NCBI RefSeq assembly: GCF_017996735.1
Contig: NZ_JAGOGJ010000003.1
Coordinates: forward strand, 62,001 to 126,000
Source of the DNA: Niveispirillum sp.
GTDB taxonomy: Bacteria > Pseudomonadota > Alphaproteobacteria > Azospirillales > Azospirillaceae
Reading direction: 5' to 3'
DNA: 64,000 nucleotides
A model generated the notes under the pieces. That model was not told where the DNA came from, did no database searches, and was given only the letters and a program-made list of their open reading frames with translations. The translations under genes were made by a program, and so were the position numbers. Of the stretch, positions 61,937 through 64,000 are shown one piece after another. Positions within the stretch are counted from its first letter, which is position 1. Each line of letters begins with the position of its first letter.

Positions 61937-62194
61937 TCAGCAGCTTCCCGCGACCTTGCGGTGGACAAGATCACCCGGTGCCGGGCGTGCGGCCATGACG
62001 GCATTCTTGCGCGACGATCGCGCCGCGTCATCGGCCGCCAGGACGGCCAGGGCCAGGAACTCCGCCAGATCGTCCATCTGGCTGCGGCGGGCATCCTTTA
62101 CCAGGCTTTCCAGGCACCGCTTGATGGCCATGGCCACCTCCGGCGCCGGTTCGTCCCCCGTTGCATCAGAATTATTAATCGAACAGTCCATCAT
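61937..62194 (-). CDS. Hypothetical protein
   Basis: An 85-residue protein of unknown function. Residues 18-60 (VAMAIKRCLESLVKDARRSQ then MDDLAEFLALAVLAADDAAR) are predicted to form two amphipathic helices, and the tail is basic with a terminal Cys. GAAGGGGG lies about 8 bases before the ATG. Codon use is ordinary for this genome, although the DNA upstream is very AT-rich. No family recognised. Confidence 0.55.
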   Translation of the reverse strand: MMDCSINNSDATGDEPAPEVAMAIKRCLESLVKDARRSQMDDLAEFLALAVLAADDAARSSRKNAVMAARPAPGDLVHRKVAGSC

Positions 62195-62679
62195 CGGTCG
62201 CGCCCCCTTCTCGATGACTGCCAGCTTTTTAAAGCCAATCCCTGTCTAAGATTCGATGCTACTTCGTTTCCATGAAGAAACAAAGGCATAAACATATTAA
62301 TTTTTACTGATAATAAGTATAATCGCTTATTTTGTTTTAATAATCAAACATAAGTAGTCAATGTTGCGATTTTGCAACCCAGTGAACGTATGGTTTACTT
62401 ATACGTCATATGAACATGTTTACACGGGATGAAATTTTGTGCGCCTATTCATGCGTGAGTGCGCATGGCTTTCCCGATCTGGGGGACCATGATCACACAG
62501 GGCAAGGCAGCCTTGACGAAAATGTCGAACCCGGGACCTTGGCAGGACAGTTGCGCAGTAAAGCGGGCCTGCCTATATCTGCTGTGCGCCAGGACGGTGA
62601 TCCGTCCCGGAGATCAACGATGGGGACCATATCGCGGTGCTTTGGGCTGCGGGCGGTCTGCCAAACAAGAGAGGTCGTC
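62195..62679. other. AT-rich region upstream of dnaK
   Basis: 485 bp without a convincing gene; 62240-62450 is strikingly AT-rich for this genome. Dyads: GTTGC-GATTTT-GCAAC (62363-62378) and ACGTAT-N9-ATACGT (62386-62406). A possible promoter for dnaK has TTGCGC (62551-62556) and CTATAT (62573-62578) with a 16-bp spacer; the -10 would also suit RpoH. GGGGACCAT occurs twice (62483 and 62621). No CIRCE element was seen. Confidence 0.4.

Positions 62680-64000
<1,321 letters not shown>

Noticed and set aside
62512..62530. RpoH promoter starting CTTGAC upstream of dnaK
   Set aside because: No matching -10 element at the required spacing; a different weak candidate is mentioned in the region entry.

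Overview
The window is a 64 kb piece of a GC-rich alphaproteobacterial chromosome. Gene content and order fit the Azospirillaceae/Rhodospirillales (a Niveispirillum- or Azospirillum-like organism); this is judged from conserved blocks, not from a database search. The marker blocks are DUF3576-leuS-lptE-holA, parB-parA-rsmG-mnmG-mnmE, hemE next to a pyruvate phosphate dikinase regulator, and maf-aroE-coaE-dnaQ. No rRNA, tRNA, CRISPR array, insertion sequence or prophage was recognised.

The centre is the chromosomal replication origin. The gap between hemE (minus strand) and the dikinase regulator (plus strand), about 38378-38812, holds one perfect DnaA box, three one-mismatch boxes, an AT-rich tract and two GANTC sites. 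This is the place where Caulobacter and Rickettsia carry oriC. Most housekeeping genes to its left (hemE, nfuA, gshB, mnmE, mnmG, rsmG, parA, parB) run leftward, and those to its right (dikinase regulator, maf, aroE, coaE, dnaQ) run rightward, as expected for replication leaving from here. Five parS-like sites (16-bp ParB target) lie at 19.8, 23.2, 27.2, 30.2 and 42.5 kb. The partition genes, centromere sites and origin are therefore all in view.

Left arm (1-16 kb): a cut gamma-glutamyltransferase, ilvD, an MFS transporter, exonuclease III, a sensor kinase, a hydrolase, a glycosyltransferase, a PIN/RHH toxin-antitoxin pair, then DUF3576-leuS-lptE-holA, with a possible RNA switch between leuS and lptE. 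At 15.9-16.7 kb there is a decayed Fic-family gene preceded by three degenerate 50-bp tandem repeats. Centre (17-44 kb): partition, tRNA modification, glutathione, haem and Fe-S genes, a guanidine-II riboswitch controlling a guanidinium exporter, ihfB, the origin and the dnaQ cluster. Right arm (44-64 kb): a secreted nucleosidase, small enzymes, a pentapeptide-repeat/PilZ fusion, an Hsp70 paralogue, a Fur-family regulator, purB, a porin, argG, an N-acetyltransferase and the start of dnaK.

The best candidate for an undescribed system is at 52.9-53.5 kb. Two tandem genes each encode a 50-residue, paralogous, acidic/hydrophobic peptide. They have good ribosome sites and sit behind a near-perfect sigma-54 promoter, with a TGT-N10-ACA motif (the NifA target form) about 120 bp upstream of it. 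Other points of interest are a ferrochelatase-like protein without the catalytic histidine, and a 25-codon remnant of a diguanylate cyclase.
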